Shown: positions 54,141 to 63,445 of the stretch, in pieces
Numbering within the stretch: the stretch's first letter is position 1
How the letters are laid out: each line of letters begins with the position of its first letter
From: Burkholderia sp. BCC1644
GTDB lineage: Bacteria > Pseudomonadota > Gammaproteobacteria > Burkholderiales > Burkholderiaceae
NCBI RefSeq assembly: GCF_902833225.1
Contig: NZ_CADFEI010000004.1
Location: forward strand, 421,600-485,599
Length of the DNA: 64,000 bases
Direction of reading: 5' to 3'
The notes under the pieces: generated by a model
What the model saw: the letters and a program-made list of their open reading frames with translations, nothing else
What the model was told of the DNA's origin: nothing
Database searches by the model: none
Made by a program: the position numbers and the translations under genes

Positions 54141-54980
54141 TCAGCCGAGCTCGACGACCTTGTCCCAAGCGAATGCGGTGTTTTCCCGTTCGCCGGTACG
54201 CCGGTGGATGTAGCCGCGCGGGTTGCACACCACGCGCGTGCCGCCGTCCGCAACATAGTCGAATGACGTATGCGTGTGGCCGTGGAGCCACAGATCCACG
54301 GGCGGCTGCACCAGTTCCGCCATGTCCGTCACGAACCCCGCCGAAGCGAGATCTTCCGCATAGCGTTCCGCCAGCGAGCGCCGGTGCGGCGCATGATGGG
54401 TGACGACGATCGTCTTGCCCGCGAACGGCGTCGCGAGTTGCGTTTCCAGCCACTTGCGGCTTTGCCGGTGCAGCGCGATCGCGTCGGCCGGCGAGAAATC
54501 GCGTTCAGCAGCACCGGGCGTACCCGGCGCCGCATGCAGCGCCGCGTCGTGCGGCCAGGTCACCTGGATCAATCCCTTGAAATCGAGCATTACGCGCAGC
54601 GCGGCGTCGATTGCGCCGGCCATGCTGGCTTCGTCGTTGCCGAACAGTGCAAAATCGGCCCAGAGCGTCGTGCCGAGCACGCGGAAATGCTGCTCGGGAT
54701 CGACGTAGACGCCGTTGTTCAGGTAATGCACGTTGTCGAGCGTATGCGCCGCGTCGCGCATCGCCGTCTCCAGCGCGCCGAATTCCCCGTCGTAGTACTC
54801 GTGGTTGCCCGGCACGTAGACCACCGGTACGGCCGGGTCGAACGTTTCGGCGGCCCAGCGCAGGCCTTCCGCGTGATTGTGGATGTCGCCGGCCAGCACG
54901 ACGAGATCCGCATCGGCATGCGCGATCACGTCGGGCTGGTTGCTTTCGAGATGCAGGTCGGACAGGACGCGGACTTTCAC
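54141..54980 (-). CDS. Calcineurin-like metallophosphoesterase
   Basis: A 279-residue protein with all metal-binding motifs of the family: SDLHLE (D-x-H) at residues 8-13, LAGDIHN (G-D), GNHEYYDG (G-N-H-E), THHAPH and HGHTHTSFD. It would hydrolyse a phosphodiester or phosphomonoester in the cytoplasm; the substrate cannot be told. It lies 25 bases after the FAD-linked oxidase gene on the same strand, so they may be co-transcribed. Confidence 0.88.
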   Translation of the reverse strand: MKVRVLSDLHLESNQPDVIAHADADLVVLAGDIHNHAEGLRWAAETFDPAVPVVYVPGNHEYYDGEFGALETAMRDAAHTLDNVHYLNNGVYVDPEQHFRVLGTTLWADFALFGNDEASMAGAIDAALRVMLDFKGLIQVTWPHDAALHAAPGTPGAAERDFSPADAIALHRQSRKWLETQLATPFAGKTIVVTHHAPHRRSLAERYAEDLASAGFVTDMAELVQPPVDLWLHGHTHTSFDYVADGGTRVVCNPRGYIHRRTGERENTAFAWDKVVELG

Positions 54981-55005
54981 GGGCGGGGCTCCGGAGTGGG
55001 CGGCT

Positions 55006-56430
55006 TCAGCGCAGGACCTTGCCGGGATTCATCAGGCCGCGCGGGTCGAGCGCGGACTTCAGCGTGCGCATCAGCGTCGTTTCGACCGGCGACTTGTAGC
55101 GCTGTGCGTCGTCGATTTTCAGCTGTCCGATTCCGTGTTCCGCGCTGATCGTGCCGTGATGGCGGTGCACGTTGTCGTAGACGATCCGGTTGATCGGCGC
55201 CTGGAACGCCGTGAGGAACGCCTTCGCATCGCCGCCTTCGGGCATCTGCACGTTGTAGTGGAGGTTGCCGTCGCCGAGGTGGCCGAACGTGACCATCCGC
55301 GCGCCCGGCGCGGCCTGCTGGATCGCTGAGTCGGTCTCGTCGATGAAGCGCGCGACCGACGAGATCGGCACCGCGATGTCGTGCTTGATGTTGAGCCCCT
55401 CGTCGGCCTGCGCGAGCGGGATGTGCTCGCGCAGGTCCCAGAACGCGCGCGACTGCGCGAGATTCTCCGCGACCACGGCGTCGACCACGAGCCCGGCCTC
55501 GAACGCTTCTTCCATCAGTTTCTCGAACAGCGCGCGCGCATGCGCTTCGCTTTCGTTGTCGGACAGTTCGAGCAGCACCGTCTGCGCATGCGTCTGCGCG
55601 AACGGATAGCGCAGTTGCGGATAGTGCTTGCCGACCAGCTGCATGCAGAAATCCGACATCAGCTCGAAGCCGGTCAGGAGCGGCCCGGCCGCGCGCTGCG
55701 CGAGCGACAGGAAGTCGAGCGCCGCGTGCGGCGATTCGAGTGCGGCGAGTGCCGTGACCTGCGCGGCCGGCAGCGGATGCAGCTTCATCACGGCCGCCGT
55801 GATGATCCCGAGCGTGCCTTCCGCGCCGATGAACAGGTCGCGCAGGTCGTAGCCCGTGTTGTCCTTGCGCAGTCCGCGCAGGCCGTCCCAGATTTCACCT
55901 TGCGGCGTCACGACCTCGAGCCCGAGGCACAGCTCGCGCGCGTTGCCGTAGCGCAGCACCGCGGTGCCGCCTGCATTGGTCGACAGGTTGCCGCCGATCG
56001 TGCAGCTGCCTTCCGCCGCGAGGCTCAGCGCGAACAGCCGGCCGCCTTCGCGGGCGCGCGCCTGCACGTCGGCGAGAATCACGCCGGCTTCGACGGTGAT
56101 CGTGTTGTTGTGCGGATCGAGCGCACGCACGCGGTTCAGGCGCGCGACGCTCAGCACGGCCTGGCTGCCGGTCGCATCGGGCGTGGCGCCACCGGCGAGG
56201 CCCGTGTTGCCGCCTTGCGGCACGAGTGCGACGCCGTGCGTGTTGGCCAGCTTCACGAGTGCGGCGACTTCGGCCGTGTTCGCGGGCTTCAGCACCGCGC
56301 ACGCGGTGCCCTTGTAGCGGCGGCGCCAGTCGGTCAGGAACGGTTCGGTATCGTGCGGATCGGTCAGCACGTAGTCGGCGCCGAGCGCGTCGCGGCACGC
56401 GGAAACGAAAGCTTCGGAGGACATCATCAC
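55006..56430 (-). CDS. FAD-linked oxidase (GlcD/D-lactate or D-2-hydroxyglutarate dehydrogenase-like)
   Basis: A 474-residue flavoprotein. The PCMH-type FAD-binding domain (about 35-215) contains VALVPQGGNTGLAGGATPD and the phosphate-binding CTIGGNLSTNAGGTAVLRYGN. The C-terminal oxidase domain ends with the conserved FGHLGDGNLHYNVQMP and SAEHGIGQLK. It oxidises a D-2-hydroxy acid to the 2-oxo acid; D-lactate, glycolate and D-2-hydroxyglutarate are all possible. Several Met codons occur at the start (MMMSSEAF), so the exact N-terminus is uncertain by two residues. Confidence 0.88.
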   Translation of the reverse strand: MMMSSEAFVSACRDALGADYVLTDPHDTEPFLTDWRRRYKGTACAVLKPANTAEVAALVKLANTHGVALVPQGGNTGLAGGATPDATGSQAVLSVARLNRVRALDPHNNTITVEAGVILADVQARAREGGRLFALSLAAEGSCTIGGNLSTNAGGTAVLRYGNARELCLGLEVVTPQGEIWDGLRGLRKDNTGYDLRDLFIGAEGTLGIITAAVMKLHPLPAAQVTALAALESPHAALDFLSLAQRAAGPLLTGFELMSDFCMQLVGKHYPQLRYPFAQTHAQTVLLELSDNESEAHARALFEKLMEEAFEAGLVVDAVVAENLAQSRAFWDLREHIPLAQADEGLNIKHDIAVPISSVARFIDETDSAIQQAAPGARMVTFGHLGDGNLHYNVQMPEGGDAKAFLTAFQAPINRIVYDNVHRHHGTISAEHGIGQLKIDDAQRYKSPVETTLMRTLKSALDPRGLMNPGKVLR

Positions 56431-56445
56431 CTTGTCGCGTAAGGG

Positions 56446-57458
<1,013 letters not shown>

Positions 57459-57500
57459 CTACGGAGCCGCGTGCGGCCGCGCGCGTGCCCGGTGCAGTCG

Positions 57501-57534
57501 GCCCCTGCTGGAATCGAGCGGCTATTATAGGGGC
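57501..57534 (-). promoter_or_regulatory. Candidate wrbA promoter
   Basis: On the minus strand TATAAT reads at 57529-57524. GCCCCT (57501-57506) and AGGGGC (57529-57534) form an inverted repeat around it, 69 bases before wrbA. The -35 region was not identified. Confidence 0.35.
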
Positions 57535-57600
57535 TGAAGCCGTCGCGCAGCGCGGCGGCGGCGCGCCGTGAGGCGCGCGGCATCAAGAAGGAGAAGTCGT

Positions 57601-58932
57601 TTGCCGAAGTTGAGCGTCGATCTCGACACCCTCAAGCGCCTCGCGCAGTTCGCGGCCCGGCGCAGCGCCGAGGATCGCATCCCGCAAGTGGCGGGCAGCC
57701 TGACCTTCACGACGATGCTGGCGCTCGTGCCGCTCGTGACGGTCGCGTTCGCGCTGTTCACCGCGTTCCCGATGTTCGCGTCGTTCCAGATCTCGCTGCA
57801 GGGGTTTCTCGCGGATCACCTGATGCCCGCGCAGTTCAACATCCAGATCTTCAAGTACCTGAACCAGTTTGCGTCGAAGGCGAAGGGGCTGACGACGGCA
57901 GGCCTGATCGTGCTGGTCGTCACGTCGGTGATGACGATGATGACGATCGAATCGGCGTTCAACCTGATCTGGCGCGTGCGCAAGCCGCGGCCGTTCGCGC
58001 AGCGCGTGCTCGCGTACTGGGCGTTGATCACGCTTGGGCCCTTGCTGTTCGGCGTGAGCCTGTCGATCTCGTCGTACCTGTTCACGCAGTCGCTCGCGTT
58101 CACCGGCGCCGGGCCGTCCACGTCGATCGTCGAGTGGCTGCTCGCGCTCGCGTCGCTGCCGCTGACGGTGCTCGCGTTCACGCTGCTGTACGTGTACCTG
58201 CCGAACTGCGCGGTCGCGTGGCGCGACGCGGTGATCGGCGGGCTGTTCGCGGCCGTCGCGTTCGAGCTCGCGAAGCGCGGCTTTGGCTACTACGTGCGGC
58301 GCATTCCGACCTATACGGCCGTCTATGGCGCGTTTGCGGCGCTGCCGGTGTTCCTGCTGTGGGTGTATCTGAGCTGGTTCATCGCGCTGCTCGGCGCGAT
58401 GGTGGCCTCGGCGCTGCCCGCGATCCGCGTCGGCCAGTTCCACCGCATCCACTATCCGGGCAGCGACCTGCTCGACGCGCTCGAGCTGCTCGCGCGGCTG
58501 GCCGAAGCGCGCGCGGCCGGCAAGCGCGGCCATACGGCGATGCGGCTCGCGACCATGTTGCGCTGCGACATGGAAACCGCGCAGCGCTTGCTGACGACGA
58601 TGGAGGAGCGGGAATGGATTGCGCGGCTCGACGGCGGCGGCGAAACCACGCCGCGCTACATCCTGCTCGCGAACCCGGAGCAGCTGACGCTCGCGCAACT
58701 GTTCGACGTGCTGGTGATCGACCGCACGGAGCTGACCTACCAGCTGCAGCGCCGCCGCAGCCACGTCGAAGGCGCGGCGCTGCTCGCGGTGCTGTCGAGC
58801 GACCGGTTCGACGTGACGCTCGCGTCGTTGATCGCCGCGCACCGGCTCGCAGGCGCGCAGACGGCAGACATCCCCGGGCAGGCGCCCGACGGCGTGCCCG
58901 ACCCGCACGCGCGGCCGCCGCGGCCTGCGTGA
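57601..58932 (+). CDS. YihY/BrkB-family inner-membrane protein
   Basis: A 443-residue protein with six hydrophobic helices in the first 280 residues (SLTFTTMLALVPLVTVAFALF; GLIVLVVTSVMTMMTIESAFNLIWRVRKPRPF; TLLYVYLPNC; YGAFAALPVFLLWVYLSWFIALLGA), the YihY/BrkB signature, once labelled ribonuclease BN in error. A C-terminal winged-helix-like region (about 300-400) follows. A TTG at 57601 is the best start because AAGGAGAAG lies at 57588-57596; a GTG at 57568 is in frame. Function is unknown. Confidence 0.86.
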   Translation: MPKLSVDLDTLKRLAQFAARRSAEDRIPQVAGSLTFTTMLALVPLVTVAFALFTAFPMFASFQISLQGFLADHLMPAQFNIQIFKYLNQFASKAKGLTTAGLIVLVVTSVMTMMTIESAFNLIWRVRKPRPFAQRVLAYWALITLGPLLFGVSLSISSYLFTQSLAFTGAGPSTSIVEWLLALASLPLTVLAFTLLYVYLPNCAVAWRDAVIGGLFAAVAFELAKRGFGYYVRRIPTYTAVYGAFAALPVFLLWVYLSWFIALLGAMVASALPAIRVGQFHRIHYPGSDLLDALELLARLAEARAAGKRGHTAMRLATMLRCDMETAQRLLTTMEEREWIARLDGGGETTPRYILLANPEQLTLAQLFDVLVIDRTELTYQLQRRRSHVEGAALLAVLSSDRFDVTLASLIAAHRLAGAQTADIPGQAPDGVPDPHARPPRPA

Positions 58933-58948
58933 AGGCGGAGCCCGGCGG

Positions 58949-59266
58949 TTACAGCGGAATCTTGCCGGTGCAGATGTCCTTGAACATCACCCAGTCGCCC
59001 ATCAGGCTGTAGATCGGGTGCCGGAACGTGGCCGGGCGGTTCTTCTCGAAGAAGAAGTGTCCGACCCACGCGAAACCGTAGCCGCAGACGATCGCCGCCG
59101 GCAGCCACAGCCAGTTGCCGGTCGCGATCGCCATCGCGACGCAGCCGATCACGCCGAGCGAGCCGATGAAGTGCAGCCGCCGCGACGTCAGGTTCTGGTG
59201 TTCGTTCAGGTAATACGGGTAGAAATCCGCGAAGCTGGCGAATTGCTCCGAATGCGTATGCGCCAT
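58949..59266 (-). CDS. DUF962 (Mpo1-like) membrane protein
   Basis: A 105-residue protein. The start FASFADFYPYYLNEHQNLTSRRLHFIGSLGVI and GYGFAWVGHFFFEKNRPATFRHPIYSLMGDWVMF match the DUF962/Mpo1-like family; the conserved His residues (HQN, RLHFIG, GHFFFE, FRHP) are all present. Two to three hydrophobic stretches suggest a membrane protein. Yeast Mpo1 is a dioxygenase acting on 2-hydroxy fatty acids; whether that holds here is unknown. Confidence 0.85.
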   Translation of the reverse strand: MAHTHSEQFASFADFYPYYLNEHQNLTSRRLHFIGSLGVIGCVAMAIATGNWLWLPAAIVCGYGFAWVGHFFFEKNRPATFRHPIYSLMGDWVMFKDICTGKIPL

Positions 59267-59423
59267 GGCCGTCTCCTCGGGCCGCCATCGATGGGGTCAT
59301 TGTGCGGCGGCTGGTCCGTGTCCGCAAGCGGGGGCGGGCCGCCGCGCCGGGCCGCGCTTTCCTTTTGACAGGCTTTCCGATAGGATCGAAAGAGATTTTG
59401 CATTCAAGCATGAGGGGACTACG

Positions 59424-59879
59424 ATGCGCGTCAGCGATATTCTGAAAGTGAAGGGCAACACGCTGTTTACGGTGACGCCCGATAAACCGCTGCGCGAAGC
59501 GGTCGACACGATGGCCGAACACGATATCGGTTCGCTCGTCGTGATGGAGTACGGCGATCTCGTCGGGATGCTGACGTTCCGCGAGATCATCCTGCGCCTG
59601 CACGTGAACGGCGGTGCGATCGGCGACGTCCAGGTGCGCAAGGTGATGGACGAGCCGCTCACGTGTACGCCGGAAACCGACGTCAACGAAGTGCGCCGGA
59701 TGATGCTCGAGCGTCACGCGCGCTACATGCCGGTGCTCGACAAGAAGGTGCTGATGGGCGTCATTTCGTTCTACGACGTCGCGAAGACGGTCGTCGAGGC
59801 GCAGAGCTTCGAGAACCGGATGCTGAAGGCGTACATCCGCGACTGGCCGGAATCGGAAGCCGAAGCGCACAAGCCGTGA
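59424..59879 (+). CDS. CBS-domain pair protein
   Basis: A 151-residue protein made almost wholly of two CBS domains (about 8-60: LFTVTPDKPLREAVDTMAEHDIGSLVVM; about 75-130: TCTPETDVNEVRRMMLERHARYMPVLD). CBS pairs bind adenine nucleotides and act as regulatory sensors; the partner protein is unknown. The ATG at 59424 was chosen; the frame is open upstream but without homology. A TTGACA hexamer at 59364-59369 could be its -35, with no clear -10. Confidence 0.87.
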   Translation: MRVSDILKVKGNTLFTVTPDKPLREAVDTMAEHDIGSLVVMEYGDLVGMLTFREIILRLHVNGGAIGDVQVRKVMDEPLTCTPETDVNEVRRMMLERHARYMPVLDKKVLMGVISFYDVAKTVVEAQSFENRMLKAYIRDWPESEAEAHKP

Positions 59880-59928
59880 ACCACGCCGCGCCCGGCACCT
59901 TGATGCATGGGCGCCGCCATCCGGCATG

Positions 59929-59963
59929 CGGCGGCGCAGGCTTGTCCTGCGCCGCCGTTTTTT
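59929..59963 (+). terminator. Rho-independent terminator after the CBS gene
   Basis: A perfect 12-bp stem, CGGCGGCGCAGG / CCTGCGCCGCCG, with loop CTTGT is followed directly by six T residues (59958-59963). This is the clearest intrinsic terminator in the window. Confidence 0.9.
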
Positions 59964-60018
59964 CAACGACAACACGAGGCCCGCGCAGCTTCGCCGAGAC
60001 GACGCGCGCGTATTCCGC

Positions 60019-61953
60019 ATGAGCGATCACACGCAAGCCACTTCGGAGCGGCGCGACGAGCGGCGCGCCCACGCATCGCAGTTCGACCTGCTGCGCGAGC
60101 GCCGCTTCGCCCCGTTCTTCACCACCCAGTTCCTCGGTGCGCTGAACGACAACGTCTTCAAGATCGGCTTCACGTCGCTCGTCACCTATCACACCGCGCG
60201 GTTCTCCGGCGTCGACGCCAAGACGGCCGCGTTCCTGATCTCCGCGATCTTCATTCTGCCGTTCGTGCTGTTTTCGGCGACGTCCGGCCAGATCGCCGAC
60301 AAATACGACAAGGCGACTCTCACGCGCTTCGTGAAGACCTTCGAGATCGCGCTGATGCTCGTCGGCGCGGCCGGCTTCGTCACGCATAGCGCGACGCTGC
60401 TGTATCTGTGCACGTTCATGATGGGGATGCACTCGACGCTGTTCGGGCCCGTCAAGTATTCGTACCTGCCGCAGCATCTGGGCGAGCACGAGCTGGTCGG
60501 CGGCAATGGCCTCGTCGAAATGGGCACGTTCATCGCGATCCTGATCGGCACGATCATCGGCGGCGCGGCCGCGGGCATCGAAGGCGCCGGCGAGCGCGTG
60601 CTCGCGGTGAGCGTCGTCGTGATCGCGCTCGCGGGGCGGCTCGTCGCGCAGCGCGTGCCGTCGACGCCGGCGCCGCAGCCCGATCTCGTGATCAACTGGA
60701 ATCCGTTCAGCGAAACGTGGCGCAACCTCGGGCTCGCGCGCCAGAACCGCACCGTCTTCCTCAGCCTGCTCGGCATCTCGTGGCTGTGGTTCGTCGGCGC
60801 GACGTTCCTCACGTCGTTCTTCAATTTCGCGAAGGACGTGCTGTCCGCGAGCCCCGACGTCGTCACGATCCTGCTCGCGACCTTCTCGGTCGGCATCGGC
60901 CTCGGCTCGCTGCTGTGCGAGCGGCTGTCGCAGCGTCGCGTCGAGATCGGCCTCGTGCCGCTCGGCTCGATCGGCATCAGCGTGTTCGCGATCGAGCTGT
61001 ATTTCGCGAGCCACGCGCTGCCGTCGCCCGGCCATCTGCTGTCGGTCGGCGAATTCCTGGCCGGCGCGCGCCACTGGCGCATCCTGGCCGACCTGTTCCT
61101 GCTCGCGATGTTCGGCGGCTTCTACAGCGTGCCGCTGTACGCGCTGATCCAGAGCCGCAGCGCGCCGACGCACCGCGCGCGGATCATCGCCGCGAACAAC
61201 ATCCTGAACGCGCTGTTCATGATCCTGTCGGCCGTGATGGCGATGGGGCTGACCAAGGCAGGCGTCGACATCCCGGGGCTGTTCCTCGCCACCGCGCTCT
61301 TGAACGTGATCGTCGCGACGTATATCTACCTGCTCGTGCCCGAATTCCTGCTGCGCTTCGTCGCGTGGGTGCTCGTGCACACCTTCTACCGGATCCGCCT
61401 CGTGCACGCGGAGCGGATCCCGGCGGAAGGGGCGGCCGTGCTCGTGTGCAACCACGTCAGCTACGTCGATGCGCTCGTGCTGGCCGCCGCGAGCCCGCGC
61501 CCGATCCGTTTCGTGATGGATCACCGGATCTTCAAGACGCGCTTCGCGAGCTGGGTGTTCCGGCATGCGAAGGCGATCCCGATCGCGCCGCGCCATGAGG
61601 ATCCCGCGATGCTCGCGCGGGCGTACGACCTGTGCGAGGCCGCGCTGAAGGACGGCGAACTCGTGTGCATCTTCCCCGAGGGCAAGCTGACGAAGACGGG
61701 CGACATCAACACGTTCCACCACGGCATCACCGAGATCCTGGGCCGCACGCCGGCGCCGGTGATTCCGATGGCGCTGCGCGGGCTGTGGGGCAGCTATTTC
61801 TCGCGGCATTCCGATGCGCGGATGCCGCGCCCCATCAAACGCGGCGTGATGAGCCGGCTGACGCTGGCAGTCGGCGAGCCGATCCCCGCGTCGGTCGCGA
61901 CGCCCGAGTCGCTGCAGGCCGCAGTGACGGAGCTGCGCGGCGCGCGCAAGTAG
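60019..61953 (+). CDS. LplT-type MFS transporter fused to PlsC acyltransferase
   Basis: A 644-residue fusion. Residues about 25-420 are a 12-helix major facilitator related to LplT (FFTTQFLGALNDNVFKIGFTSLVTYH; FGPVKYSYLPQHLGEHELVGGNGLVEMGTFIAILIGTI). Residues about 450-640 are a PlsC-type acyltransferase with the NHVSYVD motif (His479, Asp484) and FPEGKLTKTGD. In Escherichia coli lplT and aas are separate and Aas carries PlsC plus an acyl-ACP synthetase domain; the synthetase part is missing here. A role in lysophospholipid import and re-acylation is inferred. MSDHTQ at 60019 was preferred over 59926, which lies inside the terminator. Confidence 0.88.
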   Translation: MSDHTQATSERRDERRAHASQFDLLRERRFAPFFTTQFLGALNDNVFKIGFTSLVTYHTARFSGVDAKTAAFLISAIFILPFVLFSATSGQIADKYDKATLTRFVKTFEIALMLVGAAGFVTHSATLLYLCTFMMGMHSTLFGPVKYSYLPQHLGEHELVGGNGLVEMGTFIAILIGTIIGGAAAGIEGAGERVLAVSVVVIALAGRLVAQRVPSTPAPQPDLVINWNPFSETWRNLGLARQNRTVFLSLLGISWLWFVGATFLTSFFNFAKDVLSASPDVVTILLATFSVGIGLGSLLCERLSQRRVEIGLVPLGSIGISVFAIELYFASHALPSPGHLLSVGEFLAGARHWRILADLFLLAMFGGFYSVPLYALIQSRSAPTHRARIIAANNILNALFMILSAVMAMGLTKAGVDIPGLFLATALLNVIVATYIYLLVPEFLLRFVAWVLVHTFYRIRLVHAERIPAEGAAVLVCNHVSYVDALVLAAASPRPIRFVMDHRIFKTRFASWVFRHAKAIPIAPRHEDPAMLARAYDLCEAALKDGELVCIFPEGKLTKTGDINTFHHGITEILGRTPAPVIPMALRGLWGSYFSRHSDARMPRPIKRGVMSRLTLAVGEPIPASVATPESLQAAVTELRGARK

Positions 61954-62100
61954 TCGGGCGGGCTGGCGCAATCTCGATGGCAAGGCGGTATGATCGTGCC
62001 GCTTTTGTCGCCTGAAGGACGGCTCGTCTATGCCGCTCCGACCGCTGAGTGCGGCCCGGAGCGCGCCGCACGTCGCGAACCGTCGGGACGGCTGGCATAA

Positions 62101-62184
62101 TATAGGCTTGTCTATATTCCACGACTTCCGAAATATAGGTCTGTCGATATTTCGACAGGCCATGTATTGGCTTGTCTAATTTTC
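62101..62184. repeat. Three phased AT-rich repeats before aroC
   Basis: TATAGGCTTGTCTATATTCC (62101-62120), TATAGGTCTGTCGATATTTC (62134-62153) and TATTGGCTTGTCTAATTTTC (62165-62184) start at 33- and 31-base intervals, about three helical turns. Unit 1 also holds a palindrome, AATATAG / CTATATT (62099-62118), and unit 2 one of CGAAATAT / ATATTTCG (62129-62154). The last unit ends 16 bases before the aroC start. They look like operators or activator sites; the protein is unknown. Confidence 0.65.
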
Positions 62185-62200
62185 TTTGGGCGGTTCCATC

Positions 62201-63301
62201 ATGTCCGGCAATACCCTCGGCACGCTTTTCACTGTCACGACCTTCGGCGAATCGCACGGTCCCGCGATCGGTTGCGTGATCGACGGCTGCCCGCCGGGGA
62301 TGGGGCTGACCGAAGCTGACATCCAGGTCGAGCTCGATCGCCGCAAGCCCGGCACGTCGCGGCACGTGACGCAACGGCAGGAGGCCGACGAGGTCGAGAT
62401 CCTGTCGGGCGTGTTCGAAGGCGTGACGACCGGCACGCCGATCGCGCTGCTGATCCGCAACACCGACCAGCGCAGCAAGGACTACGGCAACATCGTCGAG
62501 ACGTTCCGTCCCGGCCATGCCGATTACACGTACTGGCAGAAATACGGCATCCGCGACTACCGCGGCGGCGGTCGCTCGTCCGCGCGCCTGACCGCGCCGA
62601 TCGTCGGCGCAGGTGCGGTTGCGAAGAAGTGGCTGCGCGAGCGCTTCGGCGTCGAGGTGCGCGGCTACATGAGCGGCCTCGGCGAGATCGACGTGCCGTT
62701 CGTCGATTGGGCGCACGTGCACGAGAACCCGTTCTTCTCGCCGAATGCGGCGGTCGTGCCGGAACTCGAGGCGTACATGGATGCGCTGCGCAAGGAAGGC
62801 GATTCGATCGGTGCGCGCATCGACGTCGTCGCATCGGGCGTGCCGGTCGGCTGGGGCGAACCCGTGTTCGATCGTCTCGATGCCGATATCGCGAAGGCGA
62901 TGATGAGCATCAACGCGGTGAAGGGCGTCGAGATCGGCGCGGGCTTCGACAGCGTCGCGCAGCGCGGCTCGGTGCACGGCGACGAGTTGACGCCGGGCGG
63001 TTTCGTCGGCAACCATGCGGGCGGTGTGCTTGGCGGGATTTCGACGGGGCAGGACATCACCGTGTCGATCGCGATCAAGCCGACGTCGAGTATCCGCACG
63101 CCGCGCCGCTCGATCACGAAGGCAGGCGACGAAGCGACGGTCGAGACGTTCGGCCGCCACGATCCGTGCGTCGGCATTCGTGCGACGCCGATCGCAGAGT
63201 CGATGCTGGCACTGGTGCTGATCGACCACGCGCTGCGCCATCGCGCACAGTGCGGCGACGTCGAGACGTCGACGCCGAAGATTGCCGGCAGCGCGACCTG
63301 A
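62201..63301 (+). CDS. aroC: Chorismate synthase AroC
   Basis: A 366-residue enzyme making chorismate from 5-enolpyruvylshikimate 3-phosphate, the end of the shikimate pathway. The family stretches [18 protein letters not shown] (near the N-terminus), [15 protein letters not shown] sequence in [15 protein letters not shown], the Asp-rich [21 protein letters not shown] and [22 protein letters not shown] are all present. Length is normal. [10 protein letters not shown] at 62201 was chosen over an ATG five codons upstream. It is preceded by the triple repeat and followed by a strong terminator. Confidence 0.96.
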   Translation: MSGNTLGTLFTVTTFGESHGPAIGCVIDGCPPGMGLTEADIQVELDRRKPGTSRHVTQRQEADEVEILSGVFEGVTTGTPIALLIRNTDQRSKDYGNIVETFRPGHADYTYWQKYGIRDYRGGGRSSARLTAPIVGAGAVAKKWLRERFGVEVRGYMSGLGEIDVPFVDWAHVHENPFFSPNAAVVPELEAYMDALRKEGDSIGARIDVVASGVPVGWGEPVFDRLDADIAKAMMSINAVKGVEIGAGFDSVAQRGSVHGDELTPGGFVGNHAGGVLGGISTGQDITVSIAIKPTSSIRTPRRSITKAGDEATVETFGRHDPCVGIRATPIAESMLALVLIDHALRHRAQCGDVETSTPKIAGSAT

Positions 63302-63359
63302 CGCAAGCGGGCGGGGTGCTTCGAGCCTCGTGTCGCCTGACAGACGTGCCGGGAATGCA

Positions 63360-63392
63360 AAACGGGGCGCTGCTTCAAGCAGCGCCCCGTTT
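63360..63392. terminator. Bidirectional terminator after aroC
   Basis: A perfect 16-bp inverted repeat, AAACGGGGCGCTGCTT / AAGCAGCGCCCCGTTT, with a one-base centre lies between aroC and the convergent oxidoreductase gene. A-tract and T-tract flank it on both sides, so it can act in both directions. Confidence 0.85.
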
Positions 63393-63445
63393 CGTTTGTG
63401 GCGGCCCACAAAAGCGCGCCGCTCGTGGCGGCGCGCTGTGGCGGA

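Noticed and set aside
57568..57600. GTG start for the YihY protein
   Set aside because: No ribosome site precedes it, whereas AAGGAGAAG stands before the TTG at 57601.
59761..62163. Minus-strand open frame of about 800 codons
   Set aside because: It is antisense to the CBS and LplT-PlsC genes and crosses a strong terminator; the sequence is charged and repetitive.
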